From contig NZ_JAUFQV010000043.1 of the NCBI RefSeq assembly GCF_030409945.1, positions 310,001-374,000 on the forward strand: DNA of 64,000 nt, written 5' to 3'. The position numbers and the translations under genes were made by a program. Position 1 is the stretch's first letter. Every line of letters begins with the position of its first letter. The notes beneath the pieces are model-generated. The model worked only from the letters and a program-made list of their open reading frames with translations, ran no database searches and was not told the origin of the DNA. This document shows positions 16,674-26,379 of the stretch, in pieces. This DNA is from Vibrio tapetis subsp. quintayensis (lineage in GTDB: Bacteria; Pseudomonadota; Gammaproteobacteria; Enterobacterales; Vibrionaceae).

Positions 16674-17663
16674 ATGATGGATAACTTAGCGAACATTAAG
16701 AGCTCACAAAGAACGAAGGTCTCTGGCAAAACTGGCAATCCCAATAAACTTAGGGGTTCCAATGAACAAGGAAAGGTCATTTTAGTGGGCGCAGGCCCGG
16801 GTGATCCCAACCTATTAACACTCGGTGCAATGAAAGCAATACAAACGGCCGATGTGATCGTTTATGACAACTTAGTAAGTAGCGACATTCGTGCGCTCTT
16901 CCCTGAAACGACAACAAAACAATATGTCGGTAAAGCAAAAGGTCAACACAGCTCTACTCAAGATCAAATCAATCAAATCCTAATTGAATCCGCCCAACAG
17001 GGGAATACGGTTTGCCGAGTGAAAGGCGGTGATTCGTTCGTGTTTGGTCGCGGTGGTGAAGAAATGTTGAGTTTGGCTGAAAACGGAATCGAAGTGGATG
17101 TAGTTCCGGGTATTACGGCAGCGTCTGGTTGTACTTCTTACGCCAATATTCCTCTAACACACCGTGGTTTGGCACAGGGTTGCACTTACATTACGGCGCA
17201 TGCAGAAAAAGATCTAGAAATTCAATGGAGTGCTTTAGCCCAATTGAACCAAACGCTTGTTATCTATATGGGGCTCAGCAAGGTTGAACTGATTTCAGAC
17301 AACCTAATTAAAGCGGGTATGAGTCGCACGACGCCTGTTGCTTTGATTGAAAAAGGCTGCTGCCCAGATCAACGCACTTTTACCGGCCAGTTAGACGATC
17401 TTGTTCAATTAAAAGAAGCCCACCAAGTACGTTCTCCAGCACTTATCGTTATAGGCAGTGTTGTTAGTGTTGCTGAACAGATGAAAAAGCTTGCAGAAAT
17501 TAACCAAGCAGAAGCAAACCACGCCAATTCGTTAGGGCGATTAAGTGAATTGGGCACGCTTAGGGAGCAGCAACACGCCATAACAATAGAAAAAGCCAGC
17601 ACAATTGAAACCGCTACTAGTAAAGAACGGGTAACGAAAGAACAATTAAAACTAACGGCCTAG
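16674..17663 (+). CDS. cobA: Uroporphyrinogen-III C-methyltransferase
   Basis: Transfers two methyl groups from S-adenosylmethionine to uroporphyrinogen III, the first step to siroheme, the cofactor of NirB. Family motifs: VILVGAGPGDPNLLTLGA (here VILVGAGPGDP), VYDNLV, VCRVKGGDSFVFGRGGEE, VVPGITAASGCTSYANIPLTHR (positions about 140-165) and YMGLSK. The core spans about residues 32-290. The last 40 residues, after VAEQMK, are a variable polar tail. No precorrin-2 dehydrogenase/ferrochelatase domain (CysG N-half) is fused, so that step is encoded elsewhere. AAGGA at 16662-16666 supports the start. First gene of the nirBD transcript. Confidence 0.92.
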   Translation: MMDNLANIKSSQRTKVSGKTGNPNKLRGSNEQGKVILVGAGPGDPNLLTLGAMKAIQTADVIVYDNLVSSDIRALFPETTTKQYVGKAKGQHSSTQDQINQILIESAQQGNTVCRVKGGDSFVFGRGGEEMLSLAENGIEVDVVPGITAASGCTSYANIPLTHRGLAQGCTYITAHAEKDLEIQWSALAQLNQTLVIYMGLSKVELISDNLIKAGMSRTTPVALIEKGCCPDQRTFTGQLDDLVQLKEAHQVRSPALIVIGSVVSVAEQMKKLAEINQAEANHANSLGRLSELGTLREQQHAITIEKASTIETATSKERVTKEQLKLTA

Positions 17664-17782
17664 AGCCACAATCAACGCGTGACTGACCGGGCAATGCCGG
17701 TTATAGGGGGATTAACACCACCAAGAGGTCAGCGTTTGAATTTAGCATTTAACACTTAAATTATCGCTTGAAGGGAATCAAT

Positions 17783-20386
17783 ATGAGTAAACAACGAGTA
17801 GTTGTCGTCGGAAATGGTATGGTTGGCCATAAGTTTATCGACACCTTAATGCAGAATCATCCGGAAAATATCGACGTAGTGACATTTTCTGAGGAGTCTC
17901 GCTTAGCTTACGATAGGGTTCAGCTTACTTCCTACTACACAGGAAAAACAGCGGAAGATTTAGCGATGGCTAAGCCAGAAAAATACGACGAACAAGGTGT
18001 ACGTTACCTCGTTAATCAGCGCGTAAGCAGTATTGATACACAATCAAAACAGATAACCACAGACACTGGATTGGTTGAAGAATACGACACCTTGGTCCTC
18101 GCTACTGGCTCTACTCCCTTTGTTCCACCAATCCCGGGTAACGATCAGGCCTATTGCCATGTATATCGCACGTTAGACGATCTTGATGCCATTGAAGAAT
18201 CTAGTAAGGGCAGTAAAAGTGCCGTCGTGATAGGCGGCGGTCTGCTAGGGCTTGAAGCGGCAAACGCAGTAAAAAATCTAGGTTTAGAAACGCATGTAGT
18301 TGAGTTTGCACCTCGCCTAATGGCCGTTCAATTGGACGATGGTGGCGGTGCGTTACTTCGCAGAAAAATTGAAGATCTTGGCGTGCAAGTGCATACCGAA
18401 AAAGCAACCACAGAGATCATTGCCGGTGAGCAAAGCCGTTATCGCTTAAATTTTGCTGATGGCAGCTTCTTAGAAACCGATTTGGTGGTGTTTTCCGCGG
18501 GTATTCGACCGCAAGATGCGTTGGCAAGGCAATGTGGATTAACAATTGGTGAACGTGGCGGCATTGTCGTGAATAATTATTGCCAAACCAGTGATCCGAG
18601 CGTTTATGCGGTAGGCGAATGTGCGTTGTGGAATGGCCAAATTTTTGGCTTGGTTGCCCCGGGTTACCAAATGGCTAAGGTCGCGGTAGAACAAGTATTA
18701 GCGGCATCAGAAGACATCACGAACGCCGACGCACCAGAATTCAACGGTGCAGACATGAGCACCAAATTGAAACTCATGGGGGTTGATGTTGCCAGTATTG
18801 GTGAAGTGCATGACAAAACGGAGGGCGCTCAGTCTTACACGTATCATGATGAGATTACGCAAGTCTATAAACGTCTTATCGTATCGGAAGATGGTAAGAA
18901 GTTAGTCGGTGCCGTTCTAGTCGGTGATGCGGACGCTTATGGCTCTTTGTTACAGCTAAAACTGAACGACATGGCGTTACCCGCTAACCCGTCAACGTTA
19001 ATTTTGCCTTTATTGGATTCAGACGAGCCTGTTGGACTGGGTGTGGATGCGTTACCAGATAGCACGGTTATTTGTTCGTGTTTCGATGTCACTAAGCAAG
19101 ACATCCAACAAGCGGTAGCTGATGGCTGCACCGACATGTCGATGTTAAAACAAACGACGAACGCTTCTACTGGTTGCGGTGGTTGTTCGGCACTGGCGAA
19201 ACAAGTGTTGGACGCAGAACTAGCGGCGAACGGAGTAGAAGTGAGTAATGACGTATGTGAACACTTTGCTTATTCGCGCCAAGAGCTTAGCGACCTTATC
19301 CGAGTGAACAAGATTAAGTCTTTTGATGATGTGCTAGAAAAACACGGTAAAGGGCTAGGCTGTGACGTATGTAAGCCGACAGTAGGCTCAATCTTGGCTT
19401 CCTACTGGAACGATTATGTGTTGGAAGACAAGCATATGGAACTTCAGGATACCAATGACCTGTATTTAGGCAACATGCAAAAAGATGGCACCTATTCGGT
19501 TGTACCACGTATAGCGGCTGGTGAAGTGACCCCTGATAAACTCATTGTTTTGGGTGAGGTTGCGCAAGAGTTTGGCCTGTACACCAAGATTACCGGCGGT
19601 CAGCGAATCGACTTGTTTGGTGCTCAGTTAAATGACTTACCCACTATTTGGCGAAAACTGGTGGACGCAGGTTTTGAAACCGGTCATGCCTATGGTAAAT
19701 CTTTGCGTACCGTGAAGTCTTGTGTGGGTAGTTCTTGGTGCCGATACGGCGTTCAAGACAGCATGGACTTTGCGGTTAAATTAGAGAACAGATACAAAGG
19801 CCTACGCTCTCCTCATAAACTTAAATTTGCCGTATCAGGGTGTACTCGTGAATGTGCTGAAGCGCAATCAAAAGACATCGGTGTTATTGCTACAGATAAA
19901 GGTTGGAACTTATATGTGTGTGGTAACGGCGGAATGCGCCCACGCCATGCCGATCTATTTGCGACGGATTTAGATAACGAAACGCTCATCAAATACGTTG
20001 ATAGATTGTTGATGTTCTATGTGAGAACAGCGGATCGCCTACAGCGCACGTCAGTTTGGCTAGAAAACTTAGACGGCGGATTAGAGTACCTCAAAGAAGT
20101 GGTGATTGAAGATAAGTTGGATCTGGCGGAAGAGCTGGAAAAAGACATGGCATTCAACATCGAGCATTACCAATGTGAGTGGAAAACAACGATTGAGAAC
20201 CCAGAAAAACTCAAACGTTTCCAGCATTACATTAACAGTGAAGACAGAGACGAAGCACTTAAGTTTAAGACAGAGCGTGGTCAACTCATTCCGTGCACTT
20301 CAGATACCACAGCGATTGACGCGGATCCTCAAGCTAAAAAGACGGTTAAAAAAGCCGAATCTCGCACAGTATCAACGGTTGAATAA
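17783..20386 (+). CDS. nirB: NADH-dependent nitrite reductase, large subunit
   Basis: Reduces nitrite to ammonium in the cytoplasm with NADH. N-terminal FAD/NAD domains (VVVVGNGMVGHKF; second Rossmann VVIGGGLLGLEAA about residue 150) are followed by a BFD-type 2Fe-2S region (CSCFDVT ... GCGGC) and the siroheme/4Fe-4S domain with Cys 647, 653, 687 and 691 (SCVGSSWCRYG; SGCTRECAEA). The 867 residues run slightly past the usual C-terminus, ending in a polar tail. The start at 17783 follows GAAGGGA; an ATG at 17768 precedes it and is unlikely. Confidence 0.94.
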   Translation: MSKQRVVVVGNGMVGHKFIDTLMQNHPENIDVVTFSEESRLAYDRVQLTSYYTGKTAEDLAMAKPEKYDEQGVRYLVNQRVSSIDTQSKQITTDTGLVEEYDTLVLATGSTPFVPPIPGNDQAYCHVYRTLDDLDAIEESSKGSKSAVVIGGGLLGLEAANAVKNLGLETHVVEFAPRLMAVQLDDGGGALLRRKIEDLGVQVHTEKATTEIIAGEQSRYRLNFADGSFLETDLVVFSAGIRPQDALARQCGLTIGERGGIVVNNYCQTSDPSVYAVGECALWNGQIFGLVAPGYQMAKVAVEQVLAASEDITNADAPEFNGADMSTKLKLMGVDVASIGEVHDKTEGAQSYTYHDEITQVYKRLIVSEDGKKLVGAVLVGDADAYGSLLQLKLNDMALPANPSTLILPLLDSDEPVGLGVDALPDSTVICSCFDVTKQDIQQAVADGCTDMSMLKQTTNASTGCGGCSALAKQVLDAELAANGVEVSNDVCEHFAYSRQELSDLIRVNKIKSFDDVLEKHGKGLGCDVCKPTVGSILASYWNDYVLEDKHMELQDTNDLYLGNMQKDGTYSVVPRIAAGEVTPDKLIVLGEVAQEFGLYTKITGGQRIDLFGAQLNDLPTIWRKLVDAGFETGHAYGKSLRTVKSCVGSSWCRYGVQDSMDFAVKLENRYKGLRSPHKLKFAVSGCTRECAEAQSKDIGVIATDKGWNLYVCGNGGMRPRHADLFATDLDNETLIKYVDRLLMFYVRTADRLQRTSVWLENLDGGLEYLKEVVIEDKLDLAEELEKDMAFNIEHYQCEWKTTIENPEKLKRFQHYINSEDRDEALKFKTERGQLIPCTSDTTAIDADPQAKKTVKKAESRTVSTVE

Positions 20387-20397
20387 GGATATTTAAC

Positions 20398-20730
20398 ATG
20401 ACTAATTGGCAAACGGTATGTACAAAAGATGACTTGGTTCCACAAACGGGTGTATGCGCAAAGGTGGGTGACCAACAAATTGCCCTGTTTTATTGCGGAA
20501 GAACTCAAGGCTTGTACGCAATTTCGAACTACGACCCAATTGGCAAGGCCAATGTGTTGTCTCGCGGCATGATGGGCTCTATTGCTGGGGAGCCTTGTGT
20601 GGCGTCCCCACTATACAAACAGCACTTTCACCTTGAAACAGGGCTATGTATAGAAGATCCAGATCATAAAGTGGACACTTTTTCTGTACGCGAACACGAA
20701 TCAAACATTCAGATTGCGTTGATTAAATAA
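20398..20730 (+). CDS. nirD: Nitrite reductase small subunit
   Basis: Rieske-fold partner of NirB, 110 residues, the usual length. W-T-V-C-type start (MTNWQTVCTKDDLVPQTGVCA), then the GLYAISNYDPIGKANVLSRGM and VASPLYKQHFHLETGLCI segments characteristic of NirD. As in other NirD proteins the Rieske Cys/His ligands are absent, so no cluster is expected. It begins 11 bases after nirB. Confidence 0.93.
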   Translation: MTNWQTVCTKDDLVPQTGVCAKVGDQQIALFYCGRTQGLYAISNYDPIGKANVLSRGMMGSIAGEPCVASPLYKQHFHLETGLCIEDPDHKVDTFSVREHESNIQIALIK

Positions 20731-20757
20731 AGACAGTAACAATTGATAGGATTTACT

Positions 20758-22227
20758 ATGGACAGTACTTCATTCTCATTATTTTCCTTTAAAGGGAAAA
20801 TGAAAGTTTTACACTTAAGTTGGATGGCATTTTTCATCACTTTTGTTGTTTGGTTCAACTTTGCACCTTTGCTTCAAATGGTGAAAACAACCTTAGGTCT
20901 CACAACTGAACAGATAAAAACACTATTAATACTTAACGTGGCACTTACCATACCCGCGCGAGTGGTGGTCGGGATGCTAACGGACAAATATGGGCCGAGA
21001 ATTGTCTATTCAGCGCTGTTAGCCCTGTGTTCACTGCCGTGTTTTATGTTTGCATTAGCCGATAGCTTCGTTCAAGCCGCCGTCGCTCGTTTCTTACTGG
21101 GCTTTATTGGTGCAGGTTTTGTAGTTGGGATCCGCTTGGTGTCGGAATGGTTCCCACACCATGAGCTGGGTACCGCAGAGGGTATTTATGGGGGCTGGGG
21201 TAACTTTGGTTCCGCCGCTGCTGCGTTCTCGCTACCGACACTAGCGCTGTTGTTGGGTGGTGAAGATGGCTGGCGTTATGCGGTGGGGATAACTGGGGTA
21301 ATGAGCCTTGTGTTCTCATTTGTCTTCTATGCCAACGTGACAGATACACCAAAAGGGGCAACGTATTTCAAACCAGCTCACCTAACGGCCATGGAAGTTA
21401 CCTCTAAGGGCGATTTCTTTTTGCTTTTGCTAATGAAGATCCCGATGTACGGCGCTTTGGCGCTGCTGGCATGGAAGTTGTCTCCGTCGGGCGTTGGAAT
21501 GCTGAGTACGGGGGTTGTGAGTGGGGTGTACGCAGCACTTGGTGCGCTTTATTTATACGAACTGGCACAAGTATGGAAAGTGAACAAAAAGGTGTTTTAT
21601 GAGCCAGTAGAAGAGATACATCAATACAAATTCAAACAAGTTGCAGTACTTAATATTCTTTATTTTGCTACGTTTGGTTCTGAGCTTGCGGTTGTATCGA
21701 TGCTTCCTTTGTTCTTCTTAGAAACGTTTGAACTTACTCCTGTAATGGCGGGAATGGTTGCATCGGCCTACGCGTTCATGAATTTAATGTCTCGCCCGGG
21801 AGGCGGGTGGATTTCAGACAAGTTTGGTCGTAAGCCGACGCTGCTGATATTGACTGCCGGCCTTGCGGTTGGTTACTTTGTGATGGGTAAGGTTGACGCA
21901 CAATGGCCGCTTTGGTTGGCAGTAGTTGCTGCGATGGCATGTTCATTCTTCGTACAGGCTGGAGAAGGTGCTGTATTTGCAACGGTTCCTCTTATTAAGC
22001 GTCGTATGACTGGGCAAATAGCAGGCATGACAGGGGCTTATGGCAACGTAGGTGCGGTTGTTTACCTAACGGTATTATCGTTCGTGAGCTACCAGACGTT
22101 CTTCTTTGTTATCGCAGGCACGGCGGTGTTAGGTTTTATCACCCTAGTCGCGATGGAAGAACCAAGTGGTCAAATTGCAGAAGTGAATGACGATGGCAGT
22201 GTCACGCTGATTGATGTGTCTCATTAA
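20758..22227 (+). CDS. Nitrate/nitrite transporter, MFS (NarK/NasA class)
   Basis: Inner-membrane major-facilitator transporter of the NNP (nitrate-nitrite porter) family, about 12 TM segments and 489 residues. Typical motifs: a TM1 FNFAPL region, ARVVVGMLTDKYGPRIVY (loop 2-3, MFS signature), a nitrate signature GGWGNFGSAAAAF around residue 144, and a second GMTGAYGNVGAVVYLTVLS. The position after nirBD makes nitrate uptake the likely role. The ATG at 20758 is preferred to 20743 because it follows a weak ATAGGAT ribosome site. Confidence 0.9.
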   Translation: MDSTSFSLFSFKGKMKVLHLSWMAFFITFVVWFNFAPLLQMVKTTLGLTTEQIKTLLILNVALTIPARVVVGMLTDKYGPRIVYSALLALCSLPCFMFALADSFVQAAVARFLLGFIGAGFVVGIRLVSEWFPHHELGTAEGIYGGWGNFGSAAAAFSLPTLALLLGGEDGWRYAVGITGVMSLVFSFVFYANVTDTPKGATYFKPAHLTAMEVTSKGDFFLLLLMKIPMYGALALLAWKLSPSGVGMLSTGVVSGVYAALGALYLYELAQVWKVNKKVFYEPVEEIHQYKFKQVAVLNILYFATFGSELAVVSMLPLFFLETFELTPVMAGMVASAYAFMNLMSRPGGGWISDKFGRKPTLLILTAGLAVGYFVMGKVDAQWPLWLAVVAAMACSFFVQAGEGAVFATVPLIKRRMTGQIAGMTGAYGNVGAVVYLTVLSFVSYQTFFFVIAGTAVLGFITLVAMEEPSGQIAEVNDDGSVTLIDVSH

Positions 22228-22286
22228 TGGCCACGCGTTAACTATTAGTAATCGATAACGGTCAAAACTACATAAGCAAAAACAAC

Positions 22287-22318
22287 GCCCTTAACTTAAA
22301 TCTGTTTGAGTTAAGGGC
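22287..22318 (+). terminator. Hairpin between transporter and phosphatase/kinase genes
   Basis: A 14-bp stem with one G-T pair and a 4-base loop (GCCCTTAACTTAAA-TCTG-TTTGAGTTAAGGGC). There is no T-run after it on the plus strand, so it may be a partial terminator or an RNA-stability element that lowers expression of the last gene. Confidence 0.6.
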
Positions 22319-22350
22319 AATTCCGTTCATGGCAGACAAGGATGTAGGCA

Positions 22351-24135
22351 ATGGAAGATCAACCGCTAAATGAGACGAACAAGCTTTCTATTCTTTACGG
22401 AGGCTTTACCGATGAAGGCAGGCGTAGTGAAAACCAAGATGCGCTAGTTTTTCATCAACCTAAAACTTATGAAGAAGTCACCAACAAGGGGTGTGTTGCC
22501 TGCATTGCGGATGGCGTAAGTTGCAGTGAAATGAGCCAGCAAGCCAGCCAAACCAGTGTTATTCAGTTTGTTAATGATTACTTTGCAACACCGAGCAGCT
22601 GGAGCGTTAAGCGCTCCGCCACCAAAGTCTTGAGTACCACTAACTATTGGCTATATGGTCAGGGTGTTAAACAACCACTTAAACATAACGGGCTCGTCAC
22701 TACGTTTAGCTCGGTGGTTATCAAGTCGAATACGGCTCATATTTTCCACGTTGGTGATTCAAGAATTTATTTATATCGCGACGACAAACTCACGTTGCTG
22801 ACAAGAGACCACGTACGAGCGGGGGCGGGGAGCCAAACCTTTTTGACACGAGCGCTAGGTATGGATAATACGGTTAACATCGATTATCAAACCCTACCGA
22901 TAAAAGAAGGGGACTGGTTCCTGCTGACCACCGATGGTGTGCATGACTTTACCTCAAATGAAGAGATTCAGGCACAATGCTTCGAATTGGTTGATAACCA
23001 AAATTTACACCCCGAGTTAGCGGCTAAGCAATTAGCCAATTTAGCGCTAGATAATGGCAGTACGGACAATACCAGCGCATTATTTGTTGGGGTAAATGAT
23101 CTGCCTGAAAGTAGCCGAGCAGAACTGCAAACGCAACTAGGCCAGTTTGCCATTCCTCCTGCGTTGAGAGTAGGCCAAACTTTAGATGGCTTTCAAGTGA
23201 TGAACGTACTTTATGCTGGTAGCAGGAGCTATGTTTATGAAGTAACAGAATTACTTTCAGGCAGGGTGATGGTATTGAAGTCACCTTCACCAAACATGGC
23301 TGACGACATGAGTTATCTCGGTAGCTTCATACACGAGTACTGGGTTGGGAAACAATTAGATCATCCGCAGTTCATGAAAGTGCATCCTAGACCGAGCAAC
23401 GCAAAATTTTTGTATTTATTGTGTGAGCCACTCACTGGCATCACTTTACGCCAATGGATGTATGACAACCCTAAACCCACCTTAGATCAGGTGAGAACTA
23501 TCATTAGTTCTCTTGTTGCTGCATCACGCAAGTTGCAACGGATGGGTATGGTGCATCGTGACTTAAAACCAGAAAACATCATGGTCGAGAGTGATGAAAA
23601 AATAACGGTCTTAGACTACGGCGCAATGAGTGTTGCAGCCTTTGAAGAGCAGCAAGCCATGGACAAAGAAGCCGATCTCTCCGTGATCGAGGAAGAGATA
23701 CCGATGGGGGATGCGAAATACATTGCCCCGGAATACCTAAATGGTGAGAAGGCAACGTATGTCTCGGATTTGTTTTCAATTGGTGTGATTTGCTATGAAA
23801 TGCTGACAGGAGAGCTGCCTTATAAACTCGGAACGACTCAATCGCTAAGGCGGGCGCGCCATCAAAAATGGGACTACTACTCAGCTTGTTTACGCAGAAG
23901 TGATTTACCTGAATGGGTCGATCCAGTATTGAAAAAAGTGTGCGCCGCCGTTCCTACCCAGCGGTATCAAGCCATGAGCGAATTTATTACAGACTTGTCT
24001 ACCCCGAACCCAGAACTAATATTGGAAAATGAACGTCGTTCGTTGTTTGAACGTAATCCGGTTTTGTTTTGGAAAGGACTCGCATGCATATTCATGACGC
24101 TGAGCATCGTAGAGCTTTTTATTCTAATTTCTTAA
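22351..24135 (+). CDS. PP2C phosphatase / Ser-Thr kinase fusion, tail-anchored
   Basis: One 594-residue chain holds two opposing enzymes. The PP2C-type phosphatase (about residues 10-255) shows TDEGRRSENQDA, IADGVS, HVGDSRIYLYR, LLTTDGVHDF and TDNTSALFVG, all metal-site motifs intact. The protein kinase (about 275-555) has VLKSP lysine, HRDLKPEN at 402-409, DYG in place of DFG, and APEY. The glycine loop (YAGSRSYVYEV) is degenerate. A final hydrophobic segment (about 573-592) would anchor it in the membrane with the enzymes in the cytoplasm. I recall this fusion next to nitrate-assimilation genes in other marine gammaproteobacteria. A role in controlling the transporter or reductase is inference. 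AAGGA precedes the ATG. Confidence 0.88.
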   Translation: MEDQPLNETNKLSILYGGFTDEGRRSENQDALVFHQPKTYEEVTNKGCVACIADGVSCSEMSQQASQTSVIQFVNDYFATPSSWSVKRSATKVLSTTNYWLYGQGVKQPLKHNGLVTTFSSVVIKSNTAHIFHVGDSRIYLYRDDKLTLLTRDHVRAGAGSQTFLTRALGMDNTVNIDYQTLPIKEGDWFLLTTDGVHDFTSNEEIQAQCFELVDNQNLHPELAAKQLANLALDNGSTDNTSALFVGVNDLPESSRAELQTQLGQFAIPPALRVGQTLDGFQVMNVLYAGSRSYVYEVTELLSGRVMVLKSPSPNMADDMSYLGSFIHEYWVGKQLDHPQFMKVHPRPSNAKFLYLLCEPLTGITLRQWMYDNPKPTLDQVRTIISSLVAASRKLQRMGMVHRDLKPENIMVESDEKITVLDYGAMSVAAFEEQQAMDKEADLSVIEEEIPMGDAKYIAPEYLNGEKATYVSDLFSIGVICYEMLTGELPYKLGTTQSLRRARHQKWDYYSACLRRSDLPEWVDPVLKKVCAAVPTQRYQAMSEFITDLSTPNPELILENERRSLFERNPVLFWKGLACIFMTLSIVELFILIS

Positions 24136-24680
24136 TTGTTATTAAATTACTTTAAACGCTTAGATCATAATAAGTATTAACGTATTAAATCAACAAATAG
24201 CAACTTATGACATGTAATGAATAAGTTACTTTAGTTAAATTTTGTTTTCATTAAGTCAATTCCGCGATGCATCTCTTTATCTTCTAGCTCTTATCTTTGC
24301 GATATTGTTCCATCTTAGTGCCCTAACCGTCGTGTGATCACATAATAACTGTTGTGATTAGTCAACTAATTGCGCCGTATTGGGAGATTCATTGTTTCCA
24401 AAAATCATCTAATCACCAAGTGCTAAGATTGGATTTTGGCTATAAATATTTGTTTTATAGTTACTATCTATATTGTCCGTATTTTTGATGTGTGATCCCT
24501 CTCACGAATGGAAAATACCAACTGTAACGCATAGGTAAATAAAAGATAGTCATTTGTTACACCGTGTTTACAATGTTTTCCCCATAAGGTCAGAATATAA
24601 AAACAACGACCAAAATAATAATAATTCGAATACCTACAAAATTATTAATTTAGCCTCTACGAATAAGGTGGAATGGAAGA
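24136..24680. other. Long leader region upstream of lactate genes
   Basis: 545 A+T-rich bases with no convincing gene. The region holds a good CRP-type site (24491-24506), a second gapless palindrome TGTGATCACA (24333-24342), followed by GTTGTGATTAGTCAAC, and a long stretch of A+T near 24590-24650 just before lldP. A short open frame at 24554-24823 overlaps lldP in another frame and is not credible. Confidence 0.5.
24491..24506 (+). promoter_or_regulatory. CRP-type site upstream of lldP
   Basis: TGTGA-TCCCTC-TCACG matches the CRP consensus TGTGA-N6-TCACA at 9 of 10 key bases. It lies about 175 bases before the lldP ATG, consistent with catabolite control of lactate use. Confidence 0.5.
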
Positions 24681-26261
24681 ATGTTAAATTTAGTTATATC
24701 TGTCGTACCGATATTGCTTCTCATTTGGATGATGACCAAAAAGAATGCACTACCATCACATTACGCATTACCAATAAGTGCATTACTGGTGGGAATATTT
24801 CAAGTATTTTATTTCGGGGTTGATAGCCAGCTATTAGTCGCCAATATTATATCGGGTAGCCTGTCGGCTATTACACCGATTTCGATCATAGCGGGCGCGA
24901 TTTTACTTAATCGACTGATCGCATTATCCGGAGCTGAAGCAGTTATTCGTCAATGGCTGGAGGGGATTAGCCGAAACAAAGTGGCGCAGCTGATGATTAT
25001 TGGTTGGGCGTTCGCGTTTATGATCGAAGGTGCATCCGGGTTTGGTACACCAGCCGCGATAGCCGCCCCAATCCTAGTTGGCTTAGGGTTTAACCCGCTT
25101 CGTGTCGCGATGTTAGCGCTTGTGATGAACTCGGTGCCAGTGTCATTCGGCGCGGTAGGAACGCCTACATGGTTTGGCTTTAGTGGTTTAGGCCTATCTG
25201 ATGCAGATTTACTTGAAGTGGGGCAGCTCTCTGCGCTAATGCACTCTGTTGCCGCATTTATCATCCCTGTTGTGGCACTCAGTTTTGTTGTGTCTTGGTC
25301 AACGATACGCCGTAACTTTTTGTTTATTCAGTTGAGCGTGCTGTCTTGTACCATTCCTTACTTTCTTTTTGCTCAGTGGAATTATGAATTCCCATCGCTA
25401 ATAGGCGGTGCAATCGGCATGTCGCTATCCATTGTGATTGCGCGATTCAAAATTGGCTTGGAAAAAGAGGCAGAAACTGAGCTTAAAACTGTCGAGAAAG
25501 TACCGATGGCAGAAGTGGTTAAAGCGCTAAGTCCAACACTGATGCTTATTGCTATTCTCATTGTTACACGCATCCAGCAGCTCGGAATAAAAGGCTTACT
25601 AACCGACGCAACACCACTATTTTCGTTGAATCTTGGTTTTGCAGACCTAAGTGTGAGTCAGGCTTTGATCATCAAGCTAAGTAATATTTTGCAAACAGAC
25701 ACGGCTTGGGCGTACAAAACTCTCTATGTGCCAGCACTCATTCCTTTCTTTTTAGTTGTGATGATATCCGTCTGGATTTTTAAAATGCCGAAGCAACAAG
25801 TTAAGCAAGTCTTCACTGAAACAGGCAGCCGAATCAAGATGCCATTCATTGCTTTGATTGGTGCCTTGATCATGGTGAAGTTCATGATGATGGGAGGCGA
25901 AGGTTCTCCAATCATGACCACTGGGCGCGCATTCTCAGATTTGATGGGCACTAACTGGCAATACGTTGCTTCATATCTTGGTGCTTTAGGTGCGTTTTTC
26001 TCCGGCTCTGCAACGGTTTCAAATCTTACTTTTGGCGGCATTCAACAGACGATCGCTCAAACCGTCGGCTTGTCTCAAAATGTGGTGTTAGCACTGCAAT
26101 CTGTGGGTGGTTCGATGGGCAATATGGTGTGCATTAACAACATCATTGCGGTTTCAACCATTCTTGGAATTTCTAATCAAGAAGGCTACATCATCAAACG
26201 TACGGTTATTCCGATGATTCTGTATGGGGTGATTGTTGGAGTGGTCAGCATAGCACTTTAA
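24681..26261 (+). CDS. lldP: L-lactate permease
   Basis: Inner-membrane lactate (and probably glycolate) importer of the LctP family, 526 residues, about 13 TM segments. Family landmarks: GSLSAITPISIIAGAILLNRL, MIEGASGFGTPAAIAAPILVGLGF, SVPVSFGAVGTPTW near residue 155, and the C-terminal FSGSATVSNLTFGG ... QSVGGSMGNMVCINNI. It is shorter than E. coli LldP (551). GGAATGGAAG precedes the ATG. First gene of the lactate operon lldP-lldE-lldF-lldG. Confidence 0.92.
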   Translation: MLNLVISVVPILLLIWMMTKKNALPSHYALPISALLVGIFQVFYFGVDSQLLVANIISGSLSAITPISIIAGAILLNRLIALSGAEAVIRQWLEGISRNKVAQLMIIGWAFAFMIEGASGFGTPAAIAAPILVGLGFNPLRVAMLALVMNSVPVSFGAVGTPTWFGFSGLGLSDADLLEVGQLSALMHSVAAFIIPVVALSFVVSWSTIRRNFLFIQLSVLSCTIPYFLFAQWNYEFPSLIGGAIGMSLSIVIARFKIGLEKEAETELKTVEKVPMAEVVKALSPTLMLIAILIVTRIQQLGIKGLLTDATPLFSLNLGFADLSVSQALIIKLSNILQTDTAWAYKTLYVPALIPFFLVVMISVWIFKMPKQQVKQVFTETGSRIKMPFIALIGALIMVKFMMMGGEGSPIMTTGRAFSDLMGTNWQYVASYLGALGAFFSGSATVSNLTFGGIQQTIAQTVGLSQNVVLALQSVGGSMGNMVCINNIIAVSTILGISNQEGYIIKRTVIPMILYGVIVGVVSIAL

Positions 26262-26293
26262 GCACTTACTGCTTAATTCTTACAAACCATCGC

Positions 26294-26336
26294 TAAACTC
26301 AATGAACAGAGCGGAAAACCGTCGGCATTGAGTTTA
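26294..26336 (+). other. Hairpin between lldP and lldE
   Basis: Perfect 11-bp inverted repeat (TAAACTCAATG / CATTGAGTTTA) around a 21-base loop that can itself pair (GCGG/CCGT). With no T-run it is more likely an mRNA processing or stability element that separates permease and dehydrogenase expression than a full terminator. Confidence 0.55.
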
Positions 26337-26379
26337 GGTTATTCCAAAATAAAGCGCTGTGAGCGCTGGGAGCAATATT

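Noticed and set aside
24554..24823. Small open frame of 89 residues upstream of and overlapping lldP
   Set aside because: Low-complexity A+T-rich translation (NNDQNNNNSN), no ribosome site, and its 3' part lies in lldP in another frame.
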